Assembly: GCA_947496145.1 (NCBI GenBank)
Contig: CANMBS010000002.1
Location: forward strand, 124,001 to 188,000
Direction of reading: 5' to 3'
Length of the DNA stretch: 64,000 nucleotides
Origin: an uncultured Pseudovibrio sp.
GTDB lineage: Bacteria > Pseudomonadota > Alphaproteobacteria > Rhizobiales > Stappiaceae
A program made the translations under genes and the position numbers. Below are positions 44,458 to 54,017 of the stretch, one piece after another. A model generated the notes under the pieces. It saw only the letters and a list, made by a program, of their open reading frames with translations, was not told where the DNA came from and did no database searches. Position 1 is the first letter of the stretch. Every line of letters starts with the position of its first letter.

Positions 44458-46457
44458 CAAATTGCCTCCACTTCATCAGCCAGCGAAATGCCAACTACCT
44501 CAAAACACAGTCTCAGCTCAGTCAGCATATCACAGCCTTGGTATACGGTCTCATCAAGGCCATTTGCTGTCAGGTCTTTCAGTAAATCTTTAGGTCGCCC
44601 TGCCAGAGTTACGCGGCTAGCTCCAGCAGCTTTCAACTCCTTCAAAGCTTCAAGAGCGTGCTCTCCATATACTTTGTCAGAGGAGCACAAACACGCAATT
44701 TTAGCGCCGCTCAACCGGAAGGAAGAAAGCAGCTCATCCATATTCTCAAACTGCTTAAGGCCATCACTTACGAAACCGCCCGCAGCATAAAAGTTGCTTG
44801 CAAACGTTGCACGTGCTGTGTGTTGTGAAACAGGCCCAAGCGTTGCCAGAAAGATTTTGGGAGCAGTGCCTTGAGCTTTTTCATACTCTTCCGCTTTGTC
44901 TCTCAAAACCTCAAACGGAGCAGCAAGGCGAGCACCAGGCAATGCAGGGCAGGTTACCCCTTCGCTTTCACCACGGCTGGCATGAACATCTAAAAGCTCT
45001 ATGCCCCTTGCAAGAGCGCTTGCTATAGCATCAAGGAGTTGCCCGTTCGGATTTGCTTCGGGAAGATCAATAACAGCCCCGACTTCGCCAATCTCTTCCA
45101 CGCTCACATCAACAACATCGACTTCTGCTTCTCCAACCTGTGGGAACGCACTTGTGCCAGTCAATGGATGGAGACCTGTGGCAATCAACTTATCCTCTTC
45201 CTGTCGCGCTGCATTAACATCAGAGGCAACAGAGCCAGAACACAGAGCATTTAAAATGCCGCCAGATTTCTCAATTGACTGGAAATATGCCCATGCCGCT
45301 TTTGCAAGCTCTTCTGTACGTTCTTCTACAAGTCCGCTGCCAGCAGCCGGGTCGCTCACCTGCGCAAGGTTACTTTCCTCAATTAATATAAGCTGCGTGT
45401 TCCGTGCAATGCGCCGTGCAAAGGCATTTGGCAAACCAATAGCACTCGTAAAAGGAAGAACAGTGACACTGTCAGCACCGCCAATACCTGCTGCAAATGC
45501 AGCAACAGTTGTGCGCAACATATTCACCCAGGGATCGCGCCGGGTCATCATGCGCCAGCTTGTTTCCATATGAAGATGCAGAGACTGCTCCGGCAATTCT
45601 GCTGCATTAAGCAAGCGCGCCCACAACTGGCGCATGGCGCGTGCCTTAATGATAGTCGTAAACTGATCTGCGCTCGCACTCAGATAGGCCGAAACATAAC
45701 GTGGAACGTCGCGCGCTGGCACACCGCCTCGCTCCAGAATCCGCATGTGACAGATCAGGCTGGCCAGCGTCAGGCCAAGCTCTTGAACACTGGTCGCACC
45801 CGCCTCATGATAGCAGCGCCCATCAGCTCGCAGCAAATTCCCCTGAATACCGTGTTTGCGGGCATATCCGATAAGATCGTGTCCCCTGCGTTCCAGTTGC
45901 TCAAAGGAATTACGCAGACGTCCATGCTTTACAAATACGCTCAAAGCATCTGTGGCACCCCGAATTGTCAGTTGATCTGGATTAACACCCATTCGTTTGC
46001 AGGTTTCAACCAGCAGAGCAAGGCTGGAAGTCCCTTCGAACCCGCTTTCCAGCTGGAAGGTGATCAACTCAGGCTTCACACCATCCAGAAGGCGCAACAG
46101 GTCATCAATGCGGCGGACATTCAAACCAGCACCGTGGCTGCGCGGTGAAGCTGGTAAGACAAGTTCAAGGCCATCAGCCCCGCCTTCCAGATCCTCAAGC
46201 ACCTGAGCGTTGGCCTCTGAAATAACGGGATGATCGCACCGCTGAATGATCTTCCAAGGATGAGATCGCTCCCTTAATTGCAGTGGAGCACTGTCAGGGG
46301 CTCCCTGATACAGTGGCTTAATCTCAAGGCCACCGGCAATTGGTGTGTTCAGTGCGTCCAAAGCTGCGCCTTTAAGCGCACGCAGAGCGGATGCTTCCCA
46401 GTCACTCTGTGATGTGTCTAGGAAATCTCTTGGAAAATCAATGTTTTGCATGTTCAT
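44457..46457 (-). CDS. mutA: Methylmalonyl-CoA mutase, small subunit
   Basis: The 666-residue protein is homologous to MutB along its length but its C-terminal cobalamin-like domain lacks the D-x-H-x-x-G motif; the corresponding stretch reads [13 protein letters not shown]. This is the mark of the non-catalytic beta subunit. It pairs with MutB to form the heterodimeric mutase. AGGA lies upstream of the ATG at 46457. Many alphaproteobacteria have a single-subunit mutase, so the two-gene form is worth noting. Confidence 0.94.
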   Translation of the reverse strand: MNMQNIDFPRDFLDTSQSDWEASALRALKGAALDALNTPIAGGLEIKPLYQGAPDSAPLQLRERSHPWKIIQRCDHPVISEANAQVLEDLEGGADGLELVLPASPRSHGAGLNVRRIDDLLRLLDGVKPELITFQLESGFEGTSSLALLVETCKRMGVNPDQLTIRGATDALSVFVKHGRLRNSFEQLERRGHDLIGYARKHGIQGNLLRADGRCYHEAGATSVQELGLTLASLICHMRILERGGVPARDVPRYVSAYLSASADQFTTIIKARAMRQLWARLLNAAELPEQSLHLHMETSWRMMTRRDPWVNMLRTTVAAFAAGIGGADSVTVLPFTSAIGLPNAFARRIARNTQLILIEESNLAQVSDPAAGSGLVEERTEELAKAAWAYFQSIEKSGGILNALCSGSVASDVNAARQEEDKLIATGLHPLTGTSAFPQVGEAEVDVVDVSVEEIGEVGAVIDLPEANPNGQLLDAIASALARGIELLDVHASRGESEGVTCPALPGARLAAPFEVLRDKAEEYEKAQGTAPKIFLATLGPVSQHTARATFASNFYAAGGFVSDGLKQFENMDELLSSFRLSGAKIACLCSSDKVYGEHALEALKELKAAGASRVTLAGRPKDLLKDLTANGLDETVYQGCDMLTELRLCFEVVGISLADEVEAI

Positions 46458-47191
46458 CCCATGTCCTACTGAGAACTTTATACGAAGGAAACATCTCTTG
46501 TTTCAAGCTATGCGTTAGGACGAGATTGGAAAACAACGAAAGGCAACACTGCGTAAATTGCAGAACTGTCAATGTGACAATGGCTAGATAGTTTTCGCAT
46601 TAGCTTAATTTATCCTAAACTTGTCGCAATTGACCCTAGGGCATGTAACGCTGTTACTATTGCCGAGAGCTGAGCAATAATATCGTAGTCTCCTTGTAGA
46701 AGTAACGGCATTATTGTGAAAAAGCTTCTAGTCAAAACTGTTGGGATTAAGTGTTTTATCCGCCACCAGTGAGACTAATACTCGGAACTACCATGGATAC
46801 TTGGAGGTTAGTTAATATGCCTCCAAAAGTAAGAATGCAGATGTTGAGTTCAGTGTAAGATAAGGCTGTCTCAGCGCAATGCGGACTAATTTGATGGGTA
46901 CATTTTACGGTGAGGCAGGCTTCAAAGAAATGCCATTCACTGTGAGCAATAGCGTTTAGCAGGCGTGCAAGCAAAAATGTAGCGGGAAACTGACAAAGTC
47001 TGTTCCGCGCCATGTTGTAGCCCTGTGCTGAGTAACCATCCTGGACTGAGAGATTTCAAATTTACCTGCGCAAACTGATGGTTTGCGAAAGTGAGTTGGC
47101 ATGCCCGTGGTGTGTCAGGTGGGCAAGTGCGTCTTCAATCCATCAACGCAAGAGCGAGCGTTTTGAGGGTCGAAACGGGAAGGCAGGGCAA
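46458..47191. other. Divergent intergenic region of mutA and the luxR-type gene
   Basis: About 730 bases without a supportable gene. A short palindrome GTAAC-GCT-GTTAC lies at 46645-46657 and could be an operator, but it has no second copy here. Two short frames (46391-46591 plus and 46756-47013 minus) look spurious. The region is AT-rich in its middle. Confidence 0.4.
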
Positions 47192-47893
47192 ATGAACGAT
47201 ACTTCAGATATCGAAGCAAAGGTAAAAGCAATTTCAGAAGCAAGGGCAGCAAAACCCGTTCTGGACATTGTGGAATCCTATCTTAGGCGACTGGGAGCAT
47301 CTCATATTCTCATTACGGGTCTTCCAATGCCAAACAGAACAATTGATAGTCTGGTGCACAGATTCCGATGGCCGGACGAACGCAACGGAGGTGTTGAACG
47401 CACTGGCTTAAGTGCAGGAGACAATGCCTTAATGCTGGGACTCTCTGGTAACCGGCCAATGGTCTGGTCTGTATCAGCGCCAGATACTGGAAACTCAGAG
47501 TTGTTTGCTGCGATCGGGGAGGGAGCACGGGTCATGGTGATCCCGGTAGATGCGCTTCATCCGTTTCAGGCAATGGTGGTTGGTGCAGGGCATCAGATCG
47601 CCGCAGAACCCTACGATCTGGCGAGCCTGGAAATTGTTTGCTCTGCTGCATTCCGGCGACTGTTTGAGCTGGGTGTCATCTCCGACCAGAGGCCGGGTGA
47701 CTTGTCAGCACGTGAACGTCGTGTTCTCGAGTTAACCGCTCTTGGCAAAACAGCGCATGAAATCGCAGAACTCTTGGAAATTTCCCAGCGAACGGTTCAT
47801 GCTCATCTTCAAAATGCCAGCGCAAAGCTAAATGCATCCAATAAAACACACACAGTTGTTGAAGCACTGCGGTACGGGCAAATAAAGATTTGA
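47192..47893 (+). CDS. Solo LuxR-family regulator
   Basis: The 233-residue protein has a C-terminal LuxR/GerE helix-turn-helix (about 170-230; LSARERRVLELTALGKTAHEIAELLEISQRTVHAHLQNASAKLNASNKTHTV). The N-terminal 160 residues resemble the autoinducer-binding domain, with ILITGLPMPNRTIDSLVHRFRWP. No luxI-type synthase lies in the window, so it may be a solo that senses foreign or non-homoserine-lactone signals. The start is ATG at 47192; an upstream in-frame start adds 38 residues with no homology. A strong terminator follows. Confidence 0.88.
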   Translation: MNDTSDIEAKVKAISEARAAKPVLDIVESYLRRLGASHILITGLPMPNRTIDSLVHRFRWPDERNGGVERTGLSAGDNALMLGLSGNRPMVWSVSAPDTGNSELFAAIGEGARVMVIPVDALHPFQAMVVGAGHQIAAEPYDLASLEIVCSAAFRRLFELGVISDQRPGDLSARERRVLELTALGKTAHEIAELLEISQRTVHAHLQNASAKLNASNKTHTVVEALRYGQIKI

Positions 47894-47916
47894 TCTGCCA
47901 ATTATTATAGTAACAA

Positions 47917-47949
47917 GAAAAGCGGGGGCGTTGCGTGACCCCGCTTTTC
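47917..47949. terminator. Bidirectional terminator between luxR-type and DUF2267-like genes
   Basis: GAAAAGCGGGG (47917-47927) and CCCCGCTTTTC (47939-47949) form a perfect 11-bp stem with an 11-base loop. Four As and four Ts lie within the stem ends, fitting convergent termination. Confidence 0.82.
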
Positions 47950-47968
47950 CCAATGCGTAGCAACAAAA

Positions 47969-48361
47969 TTAAGTAATCTCGGCAAGGCCTGGAACCCGTG
48001 CAATAATCTTATCAGTAACTTCAGAGCCAGCTTTCTCACGAGTGTACTCAACAGTCTCTTTCGCGACCTCTTGGATCTGTTCAACAGACAAGCCAAGAGA
48101 CGTGAGCTCATTCAAAGCGGCTAAAACACCAACACTTGCATTCATTTTACTCGCAAGACCTCCAAAAAGACCTTTGTTTTCTGTAGCTTCATCAATGGCG
48201 AGAAATTCTTCTGCTGCTGGAAAGGCCTCAATAAGAGCACTGACTTCTTCCTTAGTGCTGTTCTTGGCAATAAAATTTAAAACCACCCCAATCGCAGGCT
48301 GCACTTTGTTGGGGTCCAATCCGGTCTTTTCTGTAATGCGGTCAACAAGTATGTGCATCAT
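47969..48361 (-). CDS. Small helical protein, possibly DUF2267/DUF2780-like
   Basis: The 130-residue protein is soluble and helical. The N-terminal ILVDRITEKTGLDPNKVQPAIGVVLNFIAKN resembles the domain of DUF2267-type proteins, and the C-terminal EYTREKAGSEVTDKIIARVPGLAEI resembles the 'I-P-G-L' ending of DUF2780/DUF2267 members. Function is unknown for these families. A second ATG one codon downstream is equally possible as the start. It converges with the LuxR-type gene. Confidence 0.72.
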   Translation of the reverse strand: MMHILVDRITEKTGLDPNKVQPAIGVVLNFIAKNSTKEEVSALIEAFPAAEEFLAIDEATENKGLFGGLASKMNASVGVLAALNELTSLGLSVEQIQEVAKETVEYTREKAGSEVTDKIIARVPGLAEIT

Positions 48362-48689
48362 GATCTCCAGTCCTCAGTGACATTGGCATAATGAAGTGCC
48401 GCTGGCCTGAGGTAACTAAACTGATGTTTAAATTGGGCAAGGTTCAACAAGTACCAAAATGCCCACATCGCCTACCGAAACAAAGTATCACTCACGCAGA
48501 TTAACAGAGTTTGACTGCTCTGCCAAAACTGAGATGCATAATTACAAGTGGTTTGCGGAGCAAAGCCATAGCACTCACTTTGAGATTCATGCTAGAGCTT
48601 TTCGCAATCTAACTTCTACGCAACATATTTGCGTCCCACCTTATTAAGCAGGTCAAAAGCGCGAGCCTGCAATACAACAGGAGTGCAGC
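48362..48689. other. Divergent intergenic region before the M20 dipeptidase gene
   Basis: About 330 bases with no supportable gene. AGGAGTGCAGC precedes the dipeptidase start at 48690. No promoter boxes or repeats were clear. Confidence 0.35.
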
Positions 48690-50078
48690 ATGTCGAATAT
48701 CGGCAAAGTCCTTGAACGCATTGATCAAAATCTGGATCAAAGCCTTGATCGGTTATTTGAGCTTCTGCGCATAAAGAGTATTTCTACTGACCCTGCATAT
48801 ATTGATGACTGCCGTTCTGCTGCACAATGGATGGTAAAGGAACTCACCTCTATTGGTATTCCTTCGAAGGTTCGAGACACCACCGGACACCCAATGGTTG
48901 TGGGGCATCGTGTTGCAGATGGTAAGCCGGGACCGCACATTCTCTTTTACGGGCATTATGATGTGCAACCCGTCGACCCGATTGAACTTTGGAACGCAGA
49001 TCCATTTGATCCACAGATTGTGACCCGCGAAGATGGTTCAAAAATGATTGTCGCACGCGGCGCAAATGACGACAAGGGGCAGTTGATGACCTTTGTTGAA
49101 GCTGTGCGCGCATGGATCGAAGAAACTGGCGATGTTCCGATTAACATTTCCGTCCTGTTAGAGGGTGAGGAGGAAAGCGGCTCCCCATCATTGCAACCAT
49201 TCTTAGATGCAAACAAAGAAGAGCTGTCAAAGGACTTAGCGCTGGTTTGTGATACCTCTATGTGGAACAAAGACACACCAGCAATCTCTGTTATGCTGCG
49301 AGGTCTGGTCGGTGAAGAAATTACGCTGAAAGGCCCGAGCAAAGATTTACATTCCGGTATGTATGGCGGTGCAGCACGTAACCCACTTCATGTCCTGTCC
49401 GATATTGTTGCAGGTTTGCGCGATGAGAACGGACGGATCACATTGCCAGGTTTTTATGATGGGGTACTGGAACTTCCTGAAGATGTGAAAGAGATGTGGG
49501 ATAACCTTGGCTTCTCCAGTGAAGAATTTCTCGGGGGTATCGGCCTGAAAGATCTGGGTGGTGAAAAAGATCGTTCTGGTCTGGAGCAAATCTGGTCGCG
49601 CCCAACTTGTGAAGTTAATGGTATGTGGGGCGGTTATAATGGAGCTGGCTTCAAAACCGTTATTCCAGCAGAAGCACACGCGAAGATCTCCTTCCGGCTG
49701 GTTGGTGATCAGGACCCTGACAAAATCAGAGAAGCCTTCCGCGAGTACCTGAAGTCCAGAACTCCGGCAGATTTCGAGTTGGAGATGCATCCACACGGTG
49801 GAGACGGCGCACTTCGCATGGATTTTGATGCCCCTGCCTTGGCAAAAGGCCGTGCAGCTTTGACCGCTGAATGGGGAAAACCAGCAGCGCTTGTGGGCTG
49901 TGGCGGTTCTATTCCAATCGTAGGTAGCTTCAAACGAACATTGGACATGGATAGTTTGCTTATTGGTTTTGGTCTGGATGAAGACCAAATTCACTCACCA
50001 AACGAGAAATATGAGCTAAAGAGCTTCCACAAAGGCATTCGTTCCTGGGCTCGTGTGCTGGAAGAACTGGCAAAATAA
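48690..50078 (+). CDS. M20-family dipeptidase
   Basis: The 462-residue zinc peptidase has the M20 metal site: H89 and D91 in FYGHYDVQP, the bridging Asp in ARGANDDKG (about 127-128) and the catalytic Glu pair in LLEGEEESGS (158-163). The dimerisation (lid) domain spans about 185-400 and the final metal ligand lies near the C-terminus (IHSPNEKYELKSF). It resembles ArgE/DapE/PepV-like dipeptidases acting in the cytoplasm. It is the second dipeptidase in the window. A hairpin-forming AATTCTGG...CCAGAATT lies after the stop codon. Confidence 0.92.
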   Translation: MSNIGKVLERIDQNLDQSLDRLFELLRIKSISTDPAYIDDCRSAAQWMVKELTSIGIPSKVRDTTGHPMVVGHRVADGKPGPHILFYGHYDVQPVDPIELWNADPFDPQIVTREDGSKMIVARGANDDKGQLMTFVEAVRAWIEETGDVPINISVLLEGEEESGSPSLQPFLDANKEELSKDLALVCDTSMWNKDTPAISVMLRGLVGEEITLKGPSKDLHSGMYGGAARNPLHVLSDIVAGLRDENGRITLPGFYDGVLELPEDVKEMWDNLGFSSEEFLGGIGLKDLGGEKDRSGLEQIWSRPTCEVNGMWGGYNGAGFKTVIPAEAHAKISFRLVGDQDPDKIREAFREYLKSRTPADFELEMHPHGGDGALRMDFDAPALAKGRAALTAEWGKPAALVGCGGSIPIVGSFKRTLDMDSLLIGFGLDEDQIHSPNEKYELKSFHKGIRSWARVLEELAK

Positions 50079-50093
50079 TCGAATAGATCTTTG

Positions 50094-50130
50094 AATTCTG
50101 GCTCTGCTTTTCAGTTGCGGAACCAGAATT
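50094..50130 (+). terminator. Hairpin after the M20 dipeptidase gene
   Basis: AATTCTGG (50094-50101) pairs with CCAGAATT (50123-50130), an 8-bp stem with a 21-base loop. There is no T-run, so termination is only possible. The next gene starts 44 bases later. Confidence 0.4.
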
Positions 50131-50174
50131 TGAGAAGAAAAGAAGCCTGAATTTCTAAAACTCGGAGAATTTCA

Positions 50175-50756
50175 ATGACATCCATCTGCGTGTTCTGCGG
50201 ATCATCAATTGGCAAACGTCCGGAATATGAAAGCGCAGCCCGCTTTTTAGGTGCTGAAATTGCCAAACGAGGCCATCGTCTTGTCTATGGTGGTGCTGAA
50301 GTTGGCTTAATGGGTGTTGTTGCCAACGCCGCGTTAGAAGCAGGTGGCGAAGTTATTGGCGTTTTGCCAGAAGCTTTGGCAGCTAAAGAACTGGCGCACA
50401 GATCCTTAAATGATCTCCACATCGTTGGCTCCATGCATGAACGCAAAGCGCTCATGGCGGATTTGTCAGATGCCTTTGTCGCTCTTCCTGGAGGAATTGG
50501 CACCATGGAGGAGCTTTTTGAGGTCTGGACGTGGGGACAGCTTGGCTATCATGGCAAACCTTGTGCACTTTATAACGCAAATGGGTTTTATGGACGCCTG
50601 CTAGCCTATCTGGACTTTATGCAGGAAGAAGAGTTCATGAAGAAGGTGCATCGCGATATGCTACTGGTCGGCGATAATCCTGCTCAGCTTTTGGAACAGA
50701 TTGAAGCCTATCAGGCTCCGGCTGGCCATAAGTGGATTACGCGCGCTGAAACCTGA
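50175..50756 (+). CDS. LOG-family nucleotide 5'-monophosphate phosphoribohydrolase
   Basis: The 193-residue Rossmann-fold protein has the LOG signature PGGIGTMEEL (105-114) and the upstream SMHERKALM segment. It also has ICVFCGSSIGKRPEY at the N-terminus and LVYGGAEVGLMGVVA. Members release adenine-type bases from cytokinin riboside 5'-monophosphates or act on other purine nucleotides; many bacterial annotations read TIGR00730. The cellular role here is unknown. It follows the dipeptidase at 96 bases on the same strand. Confidence 0.93.
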   Translation: MTSICVFCGSSIGKRPEYESAARFLGAEIAKRGHRLVYGGAEVGLMGVVANAALEAGGEVIGVLPEALAAKELAHRSLNDLHIVGSMHERKALMADLSDAFVALPGGIGTMEELFEVWTWGQLGYHGKPCALYNANGFYGRLLAYLDFMQEEEFMKKVHRDMLLVGDNPAQLLEQIEAYQAPAGHKWITRAET

Positions 50757-50789
50757 TCCTGAGACACTTGCAGGCGGCAGCCACAATGC

Positions 50790-51695
50790 TTAGTCCTGCA
50801 AATATCTTGGCAGGCGCGCAGGCTCATTTGTCAGATAAAGCGCTATGAGCAGGAATGTAAACCCGAGCGCCTGTCCCAACCCAAGCGGTTCCGTGAACAC
50901 CCAGAGACTGATGGCGATGGCAAGCCCGAACTCAATGAAACCAGTGGTGTAAGCGCTTTTGCGCCCAGAGCTTTCTGAACTGCCATAGGCGAGAAGAAAT
51001 TGCGGCAAAGCGCCTGCAATCACAACCAGCCCGAAAATGGGTTGAGCACTTGGTGTTTCTGCTGTTCCCTGCCAGAAAAAGAACTCCACGAGCGCAAATG
51101 GTATGGCAGCGATAACTGCTCCGGCAAAAATGCAGGCTGCGATAGAGACCGAAGGCAGGTAGCTGGGGGTTCTGCGGCTTACCAGTTGAAGCCCGCCGTA
51201 ACACAATGGTCCGATCAGACCAATCATGATTGCGCAAAAATCAAGGCTTGGCAGTGGTGTTGCGGCCAGAATGATCAAAAGCGCACTTGCTACCAACAAC
51301 AATACTAATTTATCGCTTCCGCGTAGTTTTTCTCCACTAAGGGCGCGTAAGCAGGCTAGCAATGCGGGGTATGAGAAAAACAAGCTTGCAGCCAGATAAG
51401 TAGGTAAAGCGCTTAGCGCATAAAAGTAACTCCATGCTCCCAGCCCCATGATAAGCCCAAATAGGGCATAGTGACGGCTGCTTGGCCCGGACTTAAGAGC
51501 AAGAGGGAGATAAGGTGCCAAAATCACAGCAGGCAAAATATAGCGCAAAAGTACCGCAACTCCGGGAGAAATGCCCGCGCTGAAACCAATCCTGGCAAAA
51601 TAGGGAATAGTGCCAAAACAAAGCGCACCCAGAACCAAAGCAAACGGGCTAAAAAAACTTTGCCCAGTGCTGCCGCTTTTAAATCCGTAAAACAT
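50790..51695 (-). CDS. EamA/DMT-family transporter, second copy
   Basis: The 301-residue protein has ten hydrophobic segments in two EamA repeats, e.g. VLGALCFGTIPYFARIGFSAG at the N-terminus and SLWVFTEPLGLGQALGFTFLLIALYLT at the end, the typical WxxEPL motif of the second repeat. It is probably an exporter of amino acids or other metabolites. It differs from the transporter at 22538 and is convergent with the LOG gene. Confidence 0.88.
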   Translation of the reverse strand: MFYGFKSGSTGQSFFSPFALVLGALCFGTIPYFARIGFSAGISPGVAVLLRYILPAVILAPYLPLALKSGPSSRHYALFGLIMGLGAWSYFYALSALPTYLAASLFFSYPALLACLRALSGEKLRGSDKLVLLLVASALLIILAATPLPSLDFCAIMIGLIGPLCYGGLQLVSRRTPSYLPSVSIAACIFAGAVIAAIPFALVEFFFWQGTAETPSAQPIFGLVVIAGALPQFLLAYGSSESSGRKSAYTTGFIEFGLAIAISLWVFTEPLGLGQALGFTFLLIALYLTNEPARLPRYLQD

Positions 51696-51856
51696 GTGGC
51701 TGTGCTAGTGCCGTTTGAATTTGCTCAAAAAGATGTTTGTCGAAACACTGCCGAATATGAAACCTGAACAACATAAGAGCAAGCTGAAATGTTACCCGAC
51801 TTGAGACGTAACAAGAAAGGCCACAGAAAACACTGGTGCAGTTGCGATAACTGGAA

Positions 51857-52519
51857 CTAGCCTAACTTGGGTAATCCAGTCAGGTCTTTAAGGACAGCAG
51901 CCGGAGAAAGATCAAGATACTCATCTGGCATCTGGGACCGGTTAACCCAAACAGTTCGCATGCCAAACTTGGTGGCTCCGGCAATATCCCAGCGGTTACT
52001 GGACTGGAAGGAAATGACCTCCGGATAGAGCCGAAAATGCGTTGTGACCAAATCATAGACTTCAGGATGCGGTTTATATGTACGGGTAGGGTCAACAGAA
52101 AAAACTTCATCGAAATAATCGGTAATGCCAGCACACCTGAGTGCACCCTCCATCATTTTGATGGGCGCATTTGAAAGGATCGCCAATTTAGAACCTCGTT
52201 CGCGCAGTTCCTTCAGGACCTGCGGAACCTCAGGATAGCAATCCAACTCTAGATAGGCTGACAACAGCTCGTCACGTGCGCCTTTGTTAGCTTCAGGAAC
52301 CAATGTGAAAGCTGTATCCAGTGCTTGCACTGTCAACTCCCAAAAGTCCACGTACTGCCCCATCAAGGCGCGTGTCCAGGAATACTCCAGTTGCTTTTCA
52401 CGCCAGATAGAAGAGAGCTTCTTACTTTCAGAACCAACTGATCCCATGTGCTTTCTGGCAGCAGCATGAACATCAAAAAGCGTGCCGTAGGCGTCAAAAA
52501 CATAAACTGAGTGGCTCAT
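51857..52519 (-). CDS. Haloacid dehalogenase, type II (HAD superfamily)
   Basis: The 220-residue hydrolase has nucleophile Asp in VFDAYGTLFDVHAAA near the N-terminus, motif II SNAP in LAILSNAPIKMM, and motif III/IV in KPHPEVYDL and FQSSNRWDIAGATKFGMRTVWVNR. This set matches (S)-2-haloacid dehalogenases, which release halide from short 2-halo acids in the cytoplasm. Marine bacteria commonly have such enzymes. The start is ATG at 52519 after GGAGAG, eight codons inside a longer frame. Confidence 0.9.
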   Translation of the reverse strand: MSHSVYVFDAYGTLFDVHAAARKHMGSVGSESKKLSSIWREKQLEYSWTRALMGQYVDFWELTVQALDTAFTLVPEANKGARDELLSAYLELDCYPEVPQVLKELRERGSKLAILSNAPIKMMEGALRCAGITDYFDEVFSVDPTRTYKPHPEVYDLVTTHFRLYPEVISFQSSNRWDIAGATKFGMRTVWVNRSQMPDEYLDLSPAAVLKDLTGLPKLG

Positions 52520-53085
52520 CTCTACTCTCCGGCACAATACCAAACGTCAGGATTGGCAATTTCTGGTAACACTAAGAAAGCGCTGTCTGGCGCATTCGTC
52601 AAGGCATGGGAAATACGTGCTTTGGATGCAATTATTACATCAATCAGCCAATTGAATCATGAAATTTCGATTTACCTGTCAGAATTCGCCGATATTGCCA
52701 GTCCATTGCTAGCTTCTTTAGGCGGCTCCTTTGAAAGATTGTGACTTTCTCAAAAATGTGATGTGTTGTGCTTTGTTTAAACTGTGCAAAAAGATAGTGA
52801 AGAGACCATTAGCTAACGGTGTCTTCGTTCTTTGTTGTGTGAAACAGAATTGCGAGTAATTATCAGTTGAAACACTGAGGTGATATATAATTGCGTGACA
52901 TGTCTCTTTTTGTTGTAAACTACAGTTGTGTACCTTTATTGGGTGCCGTAGCAGCAGGATAACGGAGTGTTCTCTTTCCTATCGAAACTGTGGTTGACCC
53001 CACAACAATTCTCAGGTCGACTTGTAAATGGAAAAACGGCTGAGCCTTGCTGGCTTTTCTGCCGACTTTTGAGGAGAGATTAAAC
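52520..53085. other. Divergent intergenic region of the dehalogenase and aminotransferase genes
   Basis: About 565 AT-rich bases. A 77-residue plus-strand frame at 52511-52744 overlaps the dehalogenase start and looks spurious. The aminotransferase ribosome-binding site GAGGAGAG lies at its right end. No clear promoter or repeat was identified. Confidence 0.4.
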
Positions 53086-53955
53086 ATGACCGAATTGTCA
53101 AAAACTCATACATGGGTTGAAGGCAAATGGTACGAAGGGAACCCGCCACTGATAGGTCCGCGTACGCATTCTTTTTGGTTGGGATCAAACGTTTTTGATG
53201 GCGCACGCAGCTTTGAGGGAGTGATGCCTGACCTCGACTTGCATTGTGAGCGTTTGAACCGGTCTGCGATAAATCTTGGTATGAAGCCAACCATGCGTAT
53301 GGAAGAGATGGTGGAACTGGCAACAGAAGGTATGACCAGGTTTTTACCAGAAGAAGCAACCTATATCCGGCCAATGTATTGGTCTGAAAATGATGGTCCG
53401 GGAATTATTGCAGGTGATCCGGACTCTACACGGTTTTGCATGTGTATATTTGAAACACCAATGCCAGCAAAGGATGCATCAAACAGCCTGACATTATCGC
53501 CTTTCCGTCGTCCGACAATGGAAAATATGCCAGTGAATGCAAAAGCAGGATGTCTTTATCCAAACAATGCACGCGCATCTCGCGAAGCTCAGGGACGAGG
53601 GTTTGATAATGCAATTATGCTGGATGCTCTGGGCAATGTTGCTGAACTGACTTCCGCGAATGTGTTTATGGTCAAAGATGGCGAAGTGTTGACGCCATTT
53701 TGGAATGGCACCTTCCTGAATGGTATTACCCGGCAGCGTGTAATCAAACTGCTTAGGGGGGCGGGCTACAAGGTTCATGAAGCCACATTGTCCTATCAGG
53801 ATTTCAAAGAGGCGGATGAGATCTTCTCCACTGGCAACTACGCAAAGGTCGTACCAGTCCATAAAATTGACGACCGGATTTTGGAGATTGGCCCAATCGC
53901 TGCCAAGGCAAGGGAGCTGTATTGGGAATTTGCTCACGTTAATGTCCCTGCCTGA
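53086..53955 (+). CDS. Class IV aminotransferase, branched-chain amino acid type
   Basis: The 289-residue PLP enzyme has fold type IV, with PLP lysine K153 in NAKAGCLYPNNARA, the substrate strand FDGARSFEG near 37-45, and the phosphate-binding NGTFLNGITRQRVI. The length and these motifs agree with branched-chain aminotransferase (IlvE-like), but the class also includes D-amino-acid aminotransferase, 4-amino-4-deoxychorismate lyase and (R)-amine transaminases, so specificity is not certain. The start is ATG at 53086 behind GAGGAGAG. Confidence 0.85.
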   Translation: MTELSKTHTWVEGKWYEGNPPLIGPRTHSFWLGSNVFDGARSFEGVMPDLDLHCERLNRSAINLGMKPTMRMEEMVELATEGMTRFLPEEATYIRPMYWSENDGPGIIAGDPDSTRFCMCIFETPMPAKDASNSLTLSPFRRPTMENMPVNAKAGCLYPNNARASREAQGRGFDNAIMLDALGNVAELTSANVFMVKDGEVLTPFWNGTFLNGITRQRVIKLLRGAGYKVHEATLSYQDFKEADEIFSTGNYAKVVPVHKIDDRILEIGPIAAKARELYWEFAHVNVPA

Positions 53956-53980
53956 TTGCAGGAGTTATGCTGGTTTTGAG

Positions 53981-54000
53981 AGGGAGCACTGGTCTCCCTT
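53981..54000. terminator. Hairpin between the aminotransferase and YbfB-type MFS genes
   Basis: AGGGAG (53981-53986) pairs with CTCCCT (53994-53999) around a seven-base loop and continues into TTTCC. A short bidirectional terminator between convergent genes is likely. Confidence 0.55.
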
Positions 54001-54017
54001 TCCATTGAAAAGTTCTC

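Noticed and set aside
42517-44790. 757-residue plus-strand open frame
   Set aside because: It lies opposite mutB/mutA, has atypical His/Arg-rich composition and no family motif. It arises from codon bias on the true strand.
46756-47013. 85-residue minus-strand frame upstream of luxR
   Set aside because: No ribosome-binding site, Cys/His/Leu-rich random-like composition.
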